The notes beneath the pieces were generated by a model. It made no database searches. It was not told where the DNA came from and saw only the letters and a program-made list of their open reading frames with translations. From Lachnospiraceae bacterium (GTDB taxonomy: Bacteria > Bacillota > Clostridia > Lachnospirales > Lachnospiraceae), in contig JAILRO010000044.1 in assembly GCA_024698145.1 (NCBI GenBank), positions 26,875 to 90,874 of the forward strand: a stretch of 64,000 bases of DNA, written 5' to 3'. The position numbers were made by a program, and so were the translations under genes. Shown here piece after piece: positions 8,236 through 15,472 of this stretch (position 1 is the stretch's first letter; each line of letters opens with the position of its first letter).

Positions 8236-10665
8236 ATGGCAACATCATATAATCATCGGTTGATTGAAGGAAAGTGGAGAGAAAAATGGGAGAAGAATCC
8301 CGTTAATGTAGAAGACGGTAAGAAGCCAAAATATTACTGTCTCGATATGTTCCCATATCCTTCAGGTAATGGTCTTCACGTAGGACATTGGAGAGGATAC
8401 GTTATTTCGGACGTTTGGAGCCGTTACAAAATGATGCAGGGGTATTATCTCATTCATCCGATGGGCTGGGACGCATTTGGTCTCCCTGCGGAGAACTATG
8501 CTATTAAGCATGGAATTCATCCATCAATTTCTACAGCAGAGAATGTTGCTAACATTAAGAAGCAGATTAATGAGATTGCTGCTATATATGATTGGGACAG
8601 AGAAGTTAACACTACTGATCCTAACTACTATAAATGGACACAGTGGATTTTTGTTAAGATGTTTGAAAAAGGTCTTGCTTACGAGAAAGAGATGCCTATT
8701 AACTGGTGTCCGTCATGTAAGACAGGTCTTGCAAATGAAGAGGTTGTTGATGGTAAATGTGAGCGTTGTCACAGTGAGGTAACCAAGAAGAACCTTCGTC
8801 AGTGGATGCTTAAAATTACAGCTTATGCAGATAGACTCCTTTCAGACCTTGATAAGCTTGATTGGCCTGAAAAGGTTAAGAAGATGCAGACAGACTGGAT
8901 AGGTAAATCATACGGTGCTGAGGTTAATTTTGCGGTTGATGGTATGGATGAAAGTATTACCGTATATACAACAAGACCTGATACATTATACGGAGCAACA
9001 TTTATGGTACTTGCACCTGAGCATGCATTGGCTGCTAAGCTTGCAACTGATGAGACTAGAGAAGCGGTAGAGAAGTATATCTATGATGCTTCGATGAAAT
9101 CTAATGTAGATCGTATGCAGGATAAGGAAAAGACAGGTGTATTTACAGGTTCTTATGCTATCAATCCGTTAAATGGAGCAAAGACACCAATCTGGCTTTC
9201 TGATTATGTACTTGCAGATTATGGTACAGGTGCAATCATGTGTGTACCTGCTCATGATGACAGAGACTTTGCATTTGCTAAGAAGTTTGACCTTCCTATC
9301 ATTCAGGTTATTGCCGAGGATGGTAAGGAGATTCCGGATATGACCGAGGCATATACAGAGGCTAAAGGAACGATGATTAATTCAGGTGAATGGAACGGAA
9401 GAGAGTCTGCAGAACTTAAGCGTGAAGCACCTGAGATGATAGAGAAGCTTGGATATGGTAAAAAGACTGTTAATTATAAGCTTCGTGATTGGGTATTCTC
9501 TCGTCAGCGTTATTGGGGTGAGCCAATCCCTATTGTGCACTGTCCTGATTGTGGCGCAGTAGCGGTACCTGAAGATCAGCTTCCGGTATTACTTCCTGAT
9601 GTTGAGAAGTATGAGCCTACAGGAACAGGTGAGTCACCTCTTGCAGCTATTGATTCATGGGTTAATACTACTTGTCCTAAGTGTGGCAAGCCTGCAAAAC
9701 GTGAGACAAACACAATGCCTCAGTGGGCAGGTTCCTCATGGTATTTCCTTCGTTACGTTGACAGCAAGAATGATAAAGCATTGGTTGATAAGGAGAAGGC
9801 ACATAAGTACCTTCCTGTTGATATGTACATTGGTGGTGTTGAGCATGCGGTACTTCATTTGCTCTACTCTCGTTTCTACACAAAATTCTTGTATGATATC
9901 GGTGTAGTTGACTTTGAAGAGCCGTTTACCAAGCTGTTCAATCAGGGTATGATTTGTGGTCGTGATAAAGATACAGGCGCTGCCACAAAGATGAGTAAAT
10001 CACTTGGTAACATCGTTTCACCTGATGATATGGTAAGAGATTACGGTTGCGATGCGCTTCGTCTCTACGAGCTCTTTATCGGACCACCGGAGCTTGATTC
10101 GATTTGGGATGACAGAGGAATTGATGGAGTATATCGTTTCCTTGCAAGATTCTATACAATGGTAACGAACAATATTGAGAAAAATGTACCTGAGACAGAA
10201 GAACTTGTTAAGCTTCGTCATAAGCTTACACATGTTATTACAACACGTCTTGAAAGTTTCTCATTTAATACGGTAATATCAGGTTTCATGGAGTATAACA
10301 ACAAGTTTGTTGAACTTACCAAAACTACAGGTGTCGATCGCGAGACACTTAAGACAATGGTTAGACTTATAGCTCCGTTTGCACCTCATGTAGGAGAGGA
10401 ACTTTGGGAACAGCTTGGAGGAACAGAGTCTGTATTTGCTGCAGGCTGGCCTGAGTACGATGATGACAAGATTAACGATAATGTTATTACAATTCCTGTT
10501 CAGATTAACGGAAAGACTAAAGGAACTATTGATATTGCTGCCGATGAAGCTAAGGATGCTGTACTTGCCAAAGGAAAAGAGGCTATTGCAGATAAGCTTG
10601 CCGGACTTAATATCATCAAAGAGATATACGTACCGGGCAAAATCGTAAATATTGTTGCGAAGTAA
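8236..10665 (+). CDS. leuS: Leucyl-tRNA synthetase
   Basis: This class Ia synthetase charges tRNA-Leu with leucine in the cytoplasm. The 809 residues fit the bacterial LeuRS length. The HIGH-type motif HVGHWRG lies near residue 49, the KMSKS motif starts at Lys585, and the editing CP1 domain is marked by TTRPDTLYGAT and by GTGAIMCVPAHDDRDF. Two CxxC zinc-type pairs are present (CPSC...CERC and CPDC...CPKC). The start is fixed by AAGGAGG nine bases upstream. Unlike many Firmicute aminoacyl-tRNA synthetase genes it has no T-box leader. Its TAA stop coincides with the left end of a 637-bp non-coding element. Confidence 0.98.
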   Translation: MATSYNHRLIEGKWREKWEKNPVNVEDGKKPKYYCLDMFPYPSGNGLHVGHWRGYVISDVWSRYKMMQGYYLIHPMGWDAFGLPAENYAIKHGIHPSISTAENVANIKKQINEIAAIYDWDREVNTTDPNYYKWTQWIFVKMFEKGLAYEKEMPINWCPSCKTGLANEEVVDGKCERCHSEVTKKNLRQWMLKITAYADRLLSDLDKLDWPEKVKKMQTDWIGKSYGAEVNFAVDGMDESITVYTTRPDTLYGATFMVLAPEHALAAKLATDETREAVEKYIYDASMKSNVDRMQDKEKTGVFTGSYAINPLNGAKTPIWLSDYVLADYGTGAIMCVPAHDDRDFAFAKKFDLPIIQVIAEDGKEIPDMTEAYTEAKGTMINSGEWNGRESAELKREAPEMIEKLGYGKKTVNYKLRDWVFSRQRYWGEPIPIVHCPDCGAVAVPEDQLPVLLPDVEKYEPTGTGESPLAAIDSWVNTTCPKCGKPAKRETNTMPQWAGSSWYFLRYVDSKNDKALVDKEKAHKYLPVDMYIGGVEHAVLHLLYSRFYTKFLYDIGVVDFEEPFTKLFNQGMICGRDKDTGAATKMSKSLGNIVSPDDMVRDYGCDALRLYELFIGPPELDSIWDDRGIDGVYRFLARFYTMVTNNIEKNVPETEELVKLRHKLTHVITTRLESFSFNTVISGFMEYNNKFVELTKTTGVDRETLKTMVRLIAPFAPHVGEELWEQLGGTESVFAAGWPEYDDDKINDNVITIPVQINGKTKGTIDIAADEAKDAVLAKGKEAIADKLAGLNIIKEIYVPGKIVNIVAK

Positions 10666-11299
10666 ATTGCTGTTTAATGTACTTTTTATATGTAACGGAC
10701 GCGTATGGATTATCAGATACATGAATATCCTGTATCCAGGTGAAAGACGCTAAGAGTTTGTAAGTATGCCGACTACACTTTCTTATAATACGCGACCGGC
10801 TATGGATTCGACATCCTGTCTCAACATGCCTTGCCTGACATCCATGTCAGGCATTCGCTTATGTACTCACGGCATACCAACAAACTCTAAGTGTCTTTCA
10901 GATGTCACAGGATATTACATGCACAGATAATCCCACGCTGTTCCGTTCGTGTAGGAAAGTGAATCAAGTCAGCTGATGCGAGCCGAAGGCGAGTCGCGCA
11001 CCACGTCCGTTTAGGGACATTTTTTGTGAAACTTCGAAACGTATATCAGGCGTCGAATTATGTTGCAGTATCCATAAGCAGGTCCTCTTTGACCGCCGGT
11101 AATTAGTGAGTACGTAGTACGATCTTAGTACCGTTGCGCTCAAAACGGGCGAAATCCCCTCTCTCTTAGCGAATGCAAAGCATGAGCTTAGAGACAGGGC
11201 ATGCCTTGTGCTGCTTGCCTGCGTTGGAACTGCAATCATTAGAGACGCTTTAAAACAATTAGAAGTTTCGCTCGTAAAACTTAATTAAACAGCAAATTA
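10663..11299. mobile_element. 637-bp non-coding element bounded by 16-bp terminal inverted repeats (MITE-like)
   Basis: This fills the gene-free gap between leuS and prfC. The ends TAAATTGCTGTTTAAT (10663-10678) and ATTAAACAGCAAATTA (11284-11299) are inverted repeats matching at 15 of 16 positions. Inside are a 78-bp-arm imperfect palindrome (10694-10771 with 10870-10947), a perfect hairpin (10832-10853) and a further hairpin near 11157-11190. The only open frame of note (10964-11239, minus) looks spurious. The first 139 bp recur at 63863-64000 with about 90% identity, so this is a dispersed repeat. Flanking TAA trinucleotides could be a short target duplication, but the boundary is ambiguous. 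It could be a transposase-dependent miniature element or a structured RNA locus. Confidence 0.75.
10694..10947. repeat. Large imperfect palindrome inside the intergenic element
   Basis: The arm 10694-10771 pairs with 10870-10947 along nearly its whole length, including shared blocks AATATCCTG, TGAAAGAC and GAGTTTGT. The loop region carries a perfect stem TGCCTGACAT/ATGTCAGGCA (10832-10841 and 10844-10853) with a CC turn. Transcribed from either strand it would fold into one long hairpin with a nested hairpin at its tip. Confidence 0.85.
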
Positions 11300-11322
11300 T
11301 AATATTTTGGAGTTATGATAAT

Positions 11323-12915
11323 ATGTCAGATATAAAGAAAGAAATAGAGAAACGTCGTACATTTGCGATAATTTCACATCCGGATGCGGGTAAGACAACG
11401 CTCACAGAGAAGTTTCTTCTCTTTGGTGGTGCGATTAATACCGCAGGTTCGGTTAAAGGTAAGGCTAATTCGAAGTATGCTGTTTCGGACTGGATGGATA
11501 TAGAGAAGGAGAGAGGTATTTCGGTAACTTCCTCTGTGTTACAGTTCCAGTATGATGGATATTGCATTAATATCCTTGATACCCCCGGACATCAGGACTT
11601 TTCCGAGGATACTTACAGAACTTTAATGGCGGCAGATTCTGCCGTGATGGTAATAGATGCATCTAAAGGTGTTGAGGCACAGACTATCAAGCTTTTTAAG
11701 GTCTGTGTTATGAGACATATACCTATATTTACATTCATCAACAAGATGGATAGAGATGCGAAAGACACATTTGAACTTCTTGACGATATAGAGACAGTAT
11801 TGGGTATACAGACTTGCCCGGTTAACTGGCCTATTGGTTCAGGTAAACAATTTAAAGGTGTGTATGACAGAGCATCAAGGGTTGTATCTAAGTTCCAGGC
11901 TGTGTCAACAGGAGGAGCTAAGAAGGCTGAAGAAACGGATTATTCAATTGATGACGAACAGTTGAAGAACGATATTGGTGAGGAATTATATAATCAACTT
12001 ATGGAGGAAGTGGAGCTTCTTGATGGAGCGAGCGAGCCTCTTGATCAGGAAAAGGTTGATAAAGGTGAACTTTCACCGGTATTTTTCGGTTCTGCACTTA
12101 ATACATTTGGTATAGAGACGTTTCTTAACCATTTCCTGAAGATGACAACATCGCCTCTTCCGAGAATGTCCAATGAAGGTCTTATTGACCCGATGAGTGA
12201 AGATTTTTCGGCGTTTGTATTCAAGATTCAGGCAAACATGAATAAGGCGCATCGTGATAGAATTGCATTTATGAGAATATGTTCAGGAAGATTCGATGCG
12301 AGCAAAGATATATATCATGTTCAGAGTAAGAGGAAAATGAAGCTTTCACAGCCACAGCAGCTCATGGCTCAGGACAGAAAGGTTGTTGATGAGGCTTATG
12401 CCGGTGACGTTATAGGTGTTTTTGATCCGGGTATTTTCTCAATTGGTGACACATTATGTCAACCGGGTAAGAAGTTTGAATATGAAGGTATTCCTACATT
12501 TGCACCGGAACATTTCTGTAGAGTAGTGCAGATGAATACAATGAAACGTAAGCAGTTTGTACAGGGAGTTACACAGATTGCTCAGGAAGGTGCTATTCAG
12601 ATATTCCAGGAATATACAGCAGGAATGAGCGAGATAATTGTGGGAGTTGTTGGTGTTCTTCAGTTTGAGGTACTCAAATACCGACTTGAGAACGAGTACG
12701 GTTGCGAAATTAAGCTTGAACCGCTTCCGTATAATTTTATAAGATGGATTAAAGATCCTTCTACTGATGTTAATTCGTTAAAACGAGTTAATGAAGTTAA
12801 GAAGGTTAAGGATATGAAAGGTAATCCACTTCTTTTATTTACAAATCAGTGGACAATTAACACGGTTCTTGAACACAATGAGGGATTGGAGCTTCTTGAG
12901 TTTAGGAAGAATTAA
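11323..12915 (+). CDS. prfC: Peptide chain release factor 3
   Basis: RF3 is the translational GTPase that recycles RF1/RF2 from the ribosome after peptide release. The 530 residues are the usual length. The P-loop SHPDAGKTTLTEK is near residue 18, the switch II motif DTPGHQDFSEDTYRTL follows at about 85, and NKMD marks guanine recognition near 142. The central KGVYDRASR region and C-terminal domain III agree with RF3 rather than EF-G. A GGAG ribosome site precedes the ATG. Its promoter is not obvious: the upstream element ends only 23 bp before the start, so the element may carry or interrupt transcription signals. Confidence 0.96.
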   Translation: MSDIKKEIEKRRTFAIISHPDAGKTTLTEKFLLFGGAINTAGSVKGKANSKYAVSDWMDIEKERGISVTSSVLQFQYDGYCINILDTPGHQDFSEDTYRTLMAADSAVMVIDASKGVEAQTIKLFKVCVMRHIPIFTFINKMDRDAKDTFELLDDIETVLGIQTCPVNWPIGSGKQFKGVYDRASRVVSKFQAVSTGGAKKAEETDYSIDDEQLKNDIGEELYNQLMEEVELLDGASEPLDQEKVDKGELSPVFFGSALNTFGIETFLNHFLKMTTSPLPRMSNEGLIDPMSEDFSAFVFKIQANMNKAHRDRIAFMRICSGRFDASKDIYHVQSKRKMKLSQPQQLMAQDRKVVDEAYAGDVIGVFDPGIFSIGDTLCQPGKKFEYEGIPTFAPEHFCRVVQMNTMKRKQFVQGVTQIAQEGAIQIFQEYTAGMSEIIVGVVGVLQFEVLKYRLENEYGCEIKLEPLPYNFIRWIKDPSTDVNSLKRVNEVKKVKDMKGNPLLLFTNQWTINTVLEHNEGLELLEFRKN

Positions 12916-12962
12916 TGGTTACTTATTATGGGGTTAATGTAATTGGGGGAAGGAGGTTATAT

Positions 12963-14453
12963 ATGGAGCAGAACAAGAAGAGATTTTCTATAGGTGAGAA
13001 GATGTATCTTTTTGTTATTCTTACTGTTTTTGCGGCAGCATTTGGCGCAGCCATGATTACATATTTAATTAATGTCGGTAAGATAGACAGATATTTCAAA
13101 AGTCTTGCAATGGATTCTGCAACAAACTTTTCTGCTTTTGTAGATGGCGATTTCTTGACTGAACTTGCTAAAGTCGCAGAGTCAGATGAGTTTCAAAAGC
13201 TTAGAGATAAAGCGGAAGCAGAGGATGATGAAAAAGTCATCGAGGAGTACCTAAAGACAGCGGGACTTTGGGATAACTATTGTGAACAGAGAAGCCTGCT
13301 TTGTCGATATCTTCGCAATATGGAGGATATCAAATACCTTTATATAATCAAGTGGGGTGGCGATGACGCTGACCACGACATGTATCTGCTTGATGATGAT
13401 GATAATCCTATATACGAAACAGGTTATTTTGAATTAAGAGAAGCAGAATTTGCCGGTGTTGATGCCAGTGAGTTTATACCACCAACGATTTCTCATGGTG
13501 ATTGGGGATGGCTTTGTTCAGCGTATGCACCTGTATATGATTCAGACGGCAACCTTGTTTGTCATATAGGTTGTGATGTTGGAATGGATGACATCATGAA
13601 AGAAAGAAGAACGGTTTTGTTGTATGTCATTATCGGTTCTGTAGTGTTTACGTTGGTAGTGTTTGCTTGTGCAGTGCTTCTTATTAACAAAGTTGTTGTG
13701 AAACCACTTGATGAGTTAACGGTGAGAATTAAGAAGTTTTCACCGGCCAATGACAAATCGTATGAGGAATCAGGCGTAATTGATGTCAAAGTCAAGCGGA
13801 ATGATGAAATCGGAGAGATATATAATGCTATTTATTCGATGCAAGTAAGAATTATTGATTATTTGCATGATATATCAAACATGGAACTCGATAAGCAAAG
13901 AACTGATGAGGTTTTGAAGAAAAAAGATGAACAACTTGGTGTCATGAACAAGGAGGCCTATAGGGACTCTCTTACAAGTGTTGGTAACAAATCTGCATAT
14001 ATCAGGAAGATAGACGAGATTAATTCGAAACTGGGTTCAGAGATTACAGAATTTGCTGTTGTAATGGTTGATGTTAACCGACTTAAATATGTTAATGACA
14101 ATTACGGACATAGTGCTGGAGATGCATATCTCAAGGGGTGTTGTCGTGTTATCTGTAATGTATTTAAACATTCACCGATATTCCGTGTTGGAGGAGATGA
14201 GTTCGTTGCCTTGCTTGTAGGGGAAGACTACGATAACAGGCAAGATAGGGTAAATGAACTGGTTGACAGCTTTGATCAGTCGTTTAAGAAAACGACAGTT
14301 GATCCGTGGTTTAGATATTCGGCAGCAGTTGGTATTGCAGAATATACCACGTCCGATGAAGATGTTGAAACGGTATTCAGACGAGCTGACAAAGCAATGT
14401 ATGATGCAAAACAGCAATTTAAAAAGATTAATAAAGTTCCTGAAAGAATATAA
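12963..14453 (+). CDS. Membrane diguanylate cyclase with HAMP and GGDEF domains, lacking the inhibition site
   Basis: The ATG at 12963 follows AAGGAGG by 6 bases and is preferred over the in-frame ATG at 12915 that overlaps the prfC stop. The 496-residue protein has a first membrane helix at about 12-33, an extracellular sensor of about 170 residues, a second helix near 218-240, a HAMP linker (VVKPLDELTVRIKKF) and a GGDEF domain with GGDEF at 410-414. Five residues upstream, where RxxD inhibition sites lie, the sequence is FKHS, so product feedback through the usual site is probably absent. This contrasts with the other cyclase in the window. The sensor carries acidic clusters (DDDDNP) of unknown meaning. 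Confidence 0.9.
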   Translation: MEQNKKRFSIGEKMYLFVILTVFAAAFGAAMITYLINVGKIDRYFKSLAMDSATNFSAFVDGDFLTELAKVAESDEFQKLRDKAEAEDDEKVIEEYLKTAGLWDNYCEQRSLLCRYLRNMEDIKYLYIIKWGGDDADHDMYLLDDDDNPIYETGYFELREAEFAGVDASEFIPPTISHGDWGWLCSAYAPVYDSDGNLVCHIGCDVGMDDIMKERRTVLLYVIIGSVVFTLVVFACAVLLINKVVVKPLDELTVRIKKFSPANDKSYEESGVIDVKVKRNDEIGEIYNAIYSMQVRIIDYLHDISNMELDKQRTDEVLKKKDEQLGVMNKEAYRDSLTSVGNKSAYIRKIDEINSKLGSEITEFAVVMVDVNRLKYVNDNYGHSAGDAYLKGCCRVICNVFKHSPIFRVGGDEFVALLVGEDYDNRQDRVNELVDSFDQSFKKTTVDPWFRYSAAVGIAEYTTSDEDVETVFRRADKAMYDAKQQFKKINKVPERI

Positions 14454-14461
14454 TGATTATG

Positions 14462-14495
14462 AAAAAGGACCTGGCGTTATGCCAGGTCCTTTTTT
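14462..14495. terminator. Bidirectional terminator between the cyclase and the DtxR-type regulator
   Basis: Perfect 9-bp stem GGACCTGGC (14467-14475) and GCCAGGTCC (14481-14489) is flanked by A5 and T6, so it works on both strands. The stop codon of the minus-strand regulator (14477-14479) lies inside the 5-nt loop. Confidence 0.9.
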
Positions 14496-14848
14496 ACGTG
14501 ATTCTTAATAGCTTCAAATGTTGTATCACTTATGTAATGTTCGACTCTGCAGGCGTCTTCAGCAGCAGTTTTCTCGTCGACACCGATTCTTGTTAACAAA
14601 TCTGTCAGTACGGTATGTCTTTCATAAATACGTTTTGCTAGTATCTCGCCACCTTCGGTTAATCTGATAAAACCGTTATCATCTTTCTTGATAAGACCTT
14701 CGTCCTTGAGCAAGCCCAGAGCGCGACTTACGGAAGGCTTAGAATACCCCATATGTTCACCAATGTCTATTGCACGTACTTCTGTTGACTCTTGTGAAAG
14801 TACGTATATAGTTTCAAGATACATTTCCCCTGATTCTTGTAATGCCAT
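14477..14848 (-). CDS. DtxR/IdeR-type iron-dependent transcriptional regulator
   Basis: This 123-residue winged-helix repressor has the short MntR-like architecture without an SH3 domain. Its metal ligands, however, match iron-sensing DtxR/IdeR: Met9 in GEMYLETIY (MntR has Asp here), Cys100, Glu103 and His104 in DACRVEHYISD, and His78. In this family a Met at the first position goes with Fe(II) response. The recognition helix is near YSKPSVSRAL (35-44). It is divergent from feoA1, with an operator box in between, so it is the likely repressor of the Feo genes. The ribosome site is AAAGGGG. Family certain; iron specificity inferred from ligands. Confidence 0.9.
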   Translation of the reverse strand: MALQESGEMYLETIYVLSQESTEVRAIDIGEHMGYSKPSVSRALGLLKDEGLIKKDDNGFIRLTEGGEILAKRIYERHTVLTDLLTRIGVDEKTAAEDACRVEHYISDTTFEAIKNHVKKDLA

Positions 14849-14960
14849 GTAACACGTCCCCTTTTTGTAGTATATAAATATTTTTGTCAGTATAAATCAC
14901 GTATCAATTAGCGTAAGTTTACCATAAATCAAAGAAAAATACAAATAGTTAAAAATGTTA

Positions 14961-14989
14961 TTGACAATTATCTGCAGGTGTAATACAAT
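14961..14989 (+). promoter_or_regulatory. feoA1 promoter
   Basis: TTGACA (14961-14966), 17 bp, TACAAT (14984-14989). The operator box begins 7 bases after the -10, at the expected transcription start. Confidence 0.85.
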
Positions 14990-14995
14990 ACATTC

Positions 14996-15013
14996 AGTTA
15001 GATGAGACTAACT
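14996..15013 (+). promoter_or_regulatory. DtxR-family operator, feoA1
   Basis: Perfect inverted repeat AGTTAG-ATGAGA-CTAACT. The half-site resembles the inner half of the IdeR/DtxR consensus (GTTAG/CTAAC). It sits on the predicted transcription start, as expected for iron repression. Confidence 0.8.
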
Positions 15014-15101
15014 CGGGAAATGAGTGCTGTGTAATAATGTGTGTATTCTATAGAGAATACGTGCGTTATAACTACTATATTGCAGATTAGAGGAGGGTAA
15101 C

Positions 15102-15314
15102 ATGACACTTAACGAAGCGGAACTTGGCAAAGAATATACTATTAATGCTGTAGACACAGCCGGAGACGATGATATGGAGAGCTTTCTTTTTTCATTGGGC
15201 TGTTATAGTGGTGAGTCAATAACCGTTGTTGATAGAAGAAGAAACCTGGTTGTTTCTATTAAGGATGCAAGATACAACATAGATCCAGAACTTGCATCAG
15301 CTATTAGAGTCTAA
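15102..15314 (+). CDS. feoA: FeoA ferrous-iron transport accessory protein (first system)
   Basis: FeoA is a small SH3-like cytosolic partner of the FeoB iron channel. The 70 residues, the LGCYSGESITVVDRRRNLVVSI segment and the position before feoB support the call. AGGAGG lies 6 bases upstream of the ATG. The leader of about 100 nt contains a 7-bp hairpin (GTATTCT/AGAATAC near 15045-15062). A strong terminator follows directly, so this feoA can be made without feoB1. Two feoA copies exist in the window and this one is the more acidic. Confidence 0.88.
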   Translation: MTLNEAELGKEYTINAVDTAGDDDMESFLFSLGCYSGESITVVDRRRNLVVSIKDARYNIDPELASAIRV

Positions 15315-15318
15315 AATA

Positions 15319-15347
15319 TGTGCCGTTATTCGGCACAATATTTTTTT
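15319..15347 (+). terminator. Intrinsic terminator between feoA1 and feoB1
   Basis: Perfect 7-bp stem TGTGCCG (15319-15325) and CGGCACA (15331-15337) with a 5-nt loop, then ATA and a T7 run. It partly uncouples feoA1 from feoB1. Confidence 0.8.
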
Positions 15348-15354
15348 GATATAT

Positions 15355-15372
15355 GGTTAGACGACGCTAACC
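15355..15372 (+). promoter_or_regulatory. DtxR-family operator, feoB1
   Basis: Perfect inverted repeat GGTTAG-ACGACG-CTAACC, about 100 bp before feoB1. A GATATA sequence just upstream may be the -10; no good -35 is seen. Confidence 0.75.
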
Positions 15373-15472
15373 CGAAATAGCTCGCAAAAGGTTGATTGTT
15401 TGGTAATAAGCGGAGCATATAGGACATATATGTGAAGCTTAATATAAATGTAATTTATAAGGAGGAGTCGTT

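Noticed and set aside
10964..11239. 91-residue minus-strand frame inside the intergenic element
   Set aside because: No ribosome site, no recognisable domain, and it covers the structured repeat; more likely a chance frame in non-coding DNA.
10663..11322. tRNA, rRNA fragment or group I/II intron in the leuS-prfC gap
   Set aside because: No cloverleaf, no intron domain V-like hairpin and no TTCGA-type T-loop context were found; the TIRs fit a transposon-like element better.
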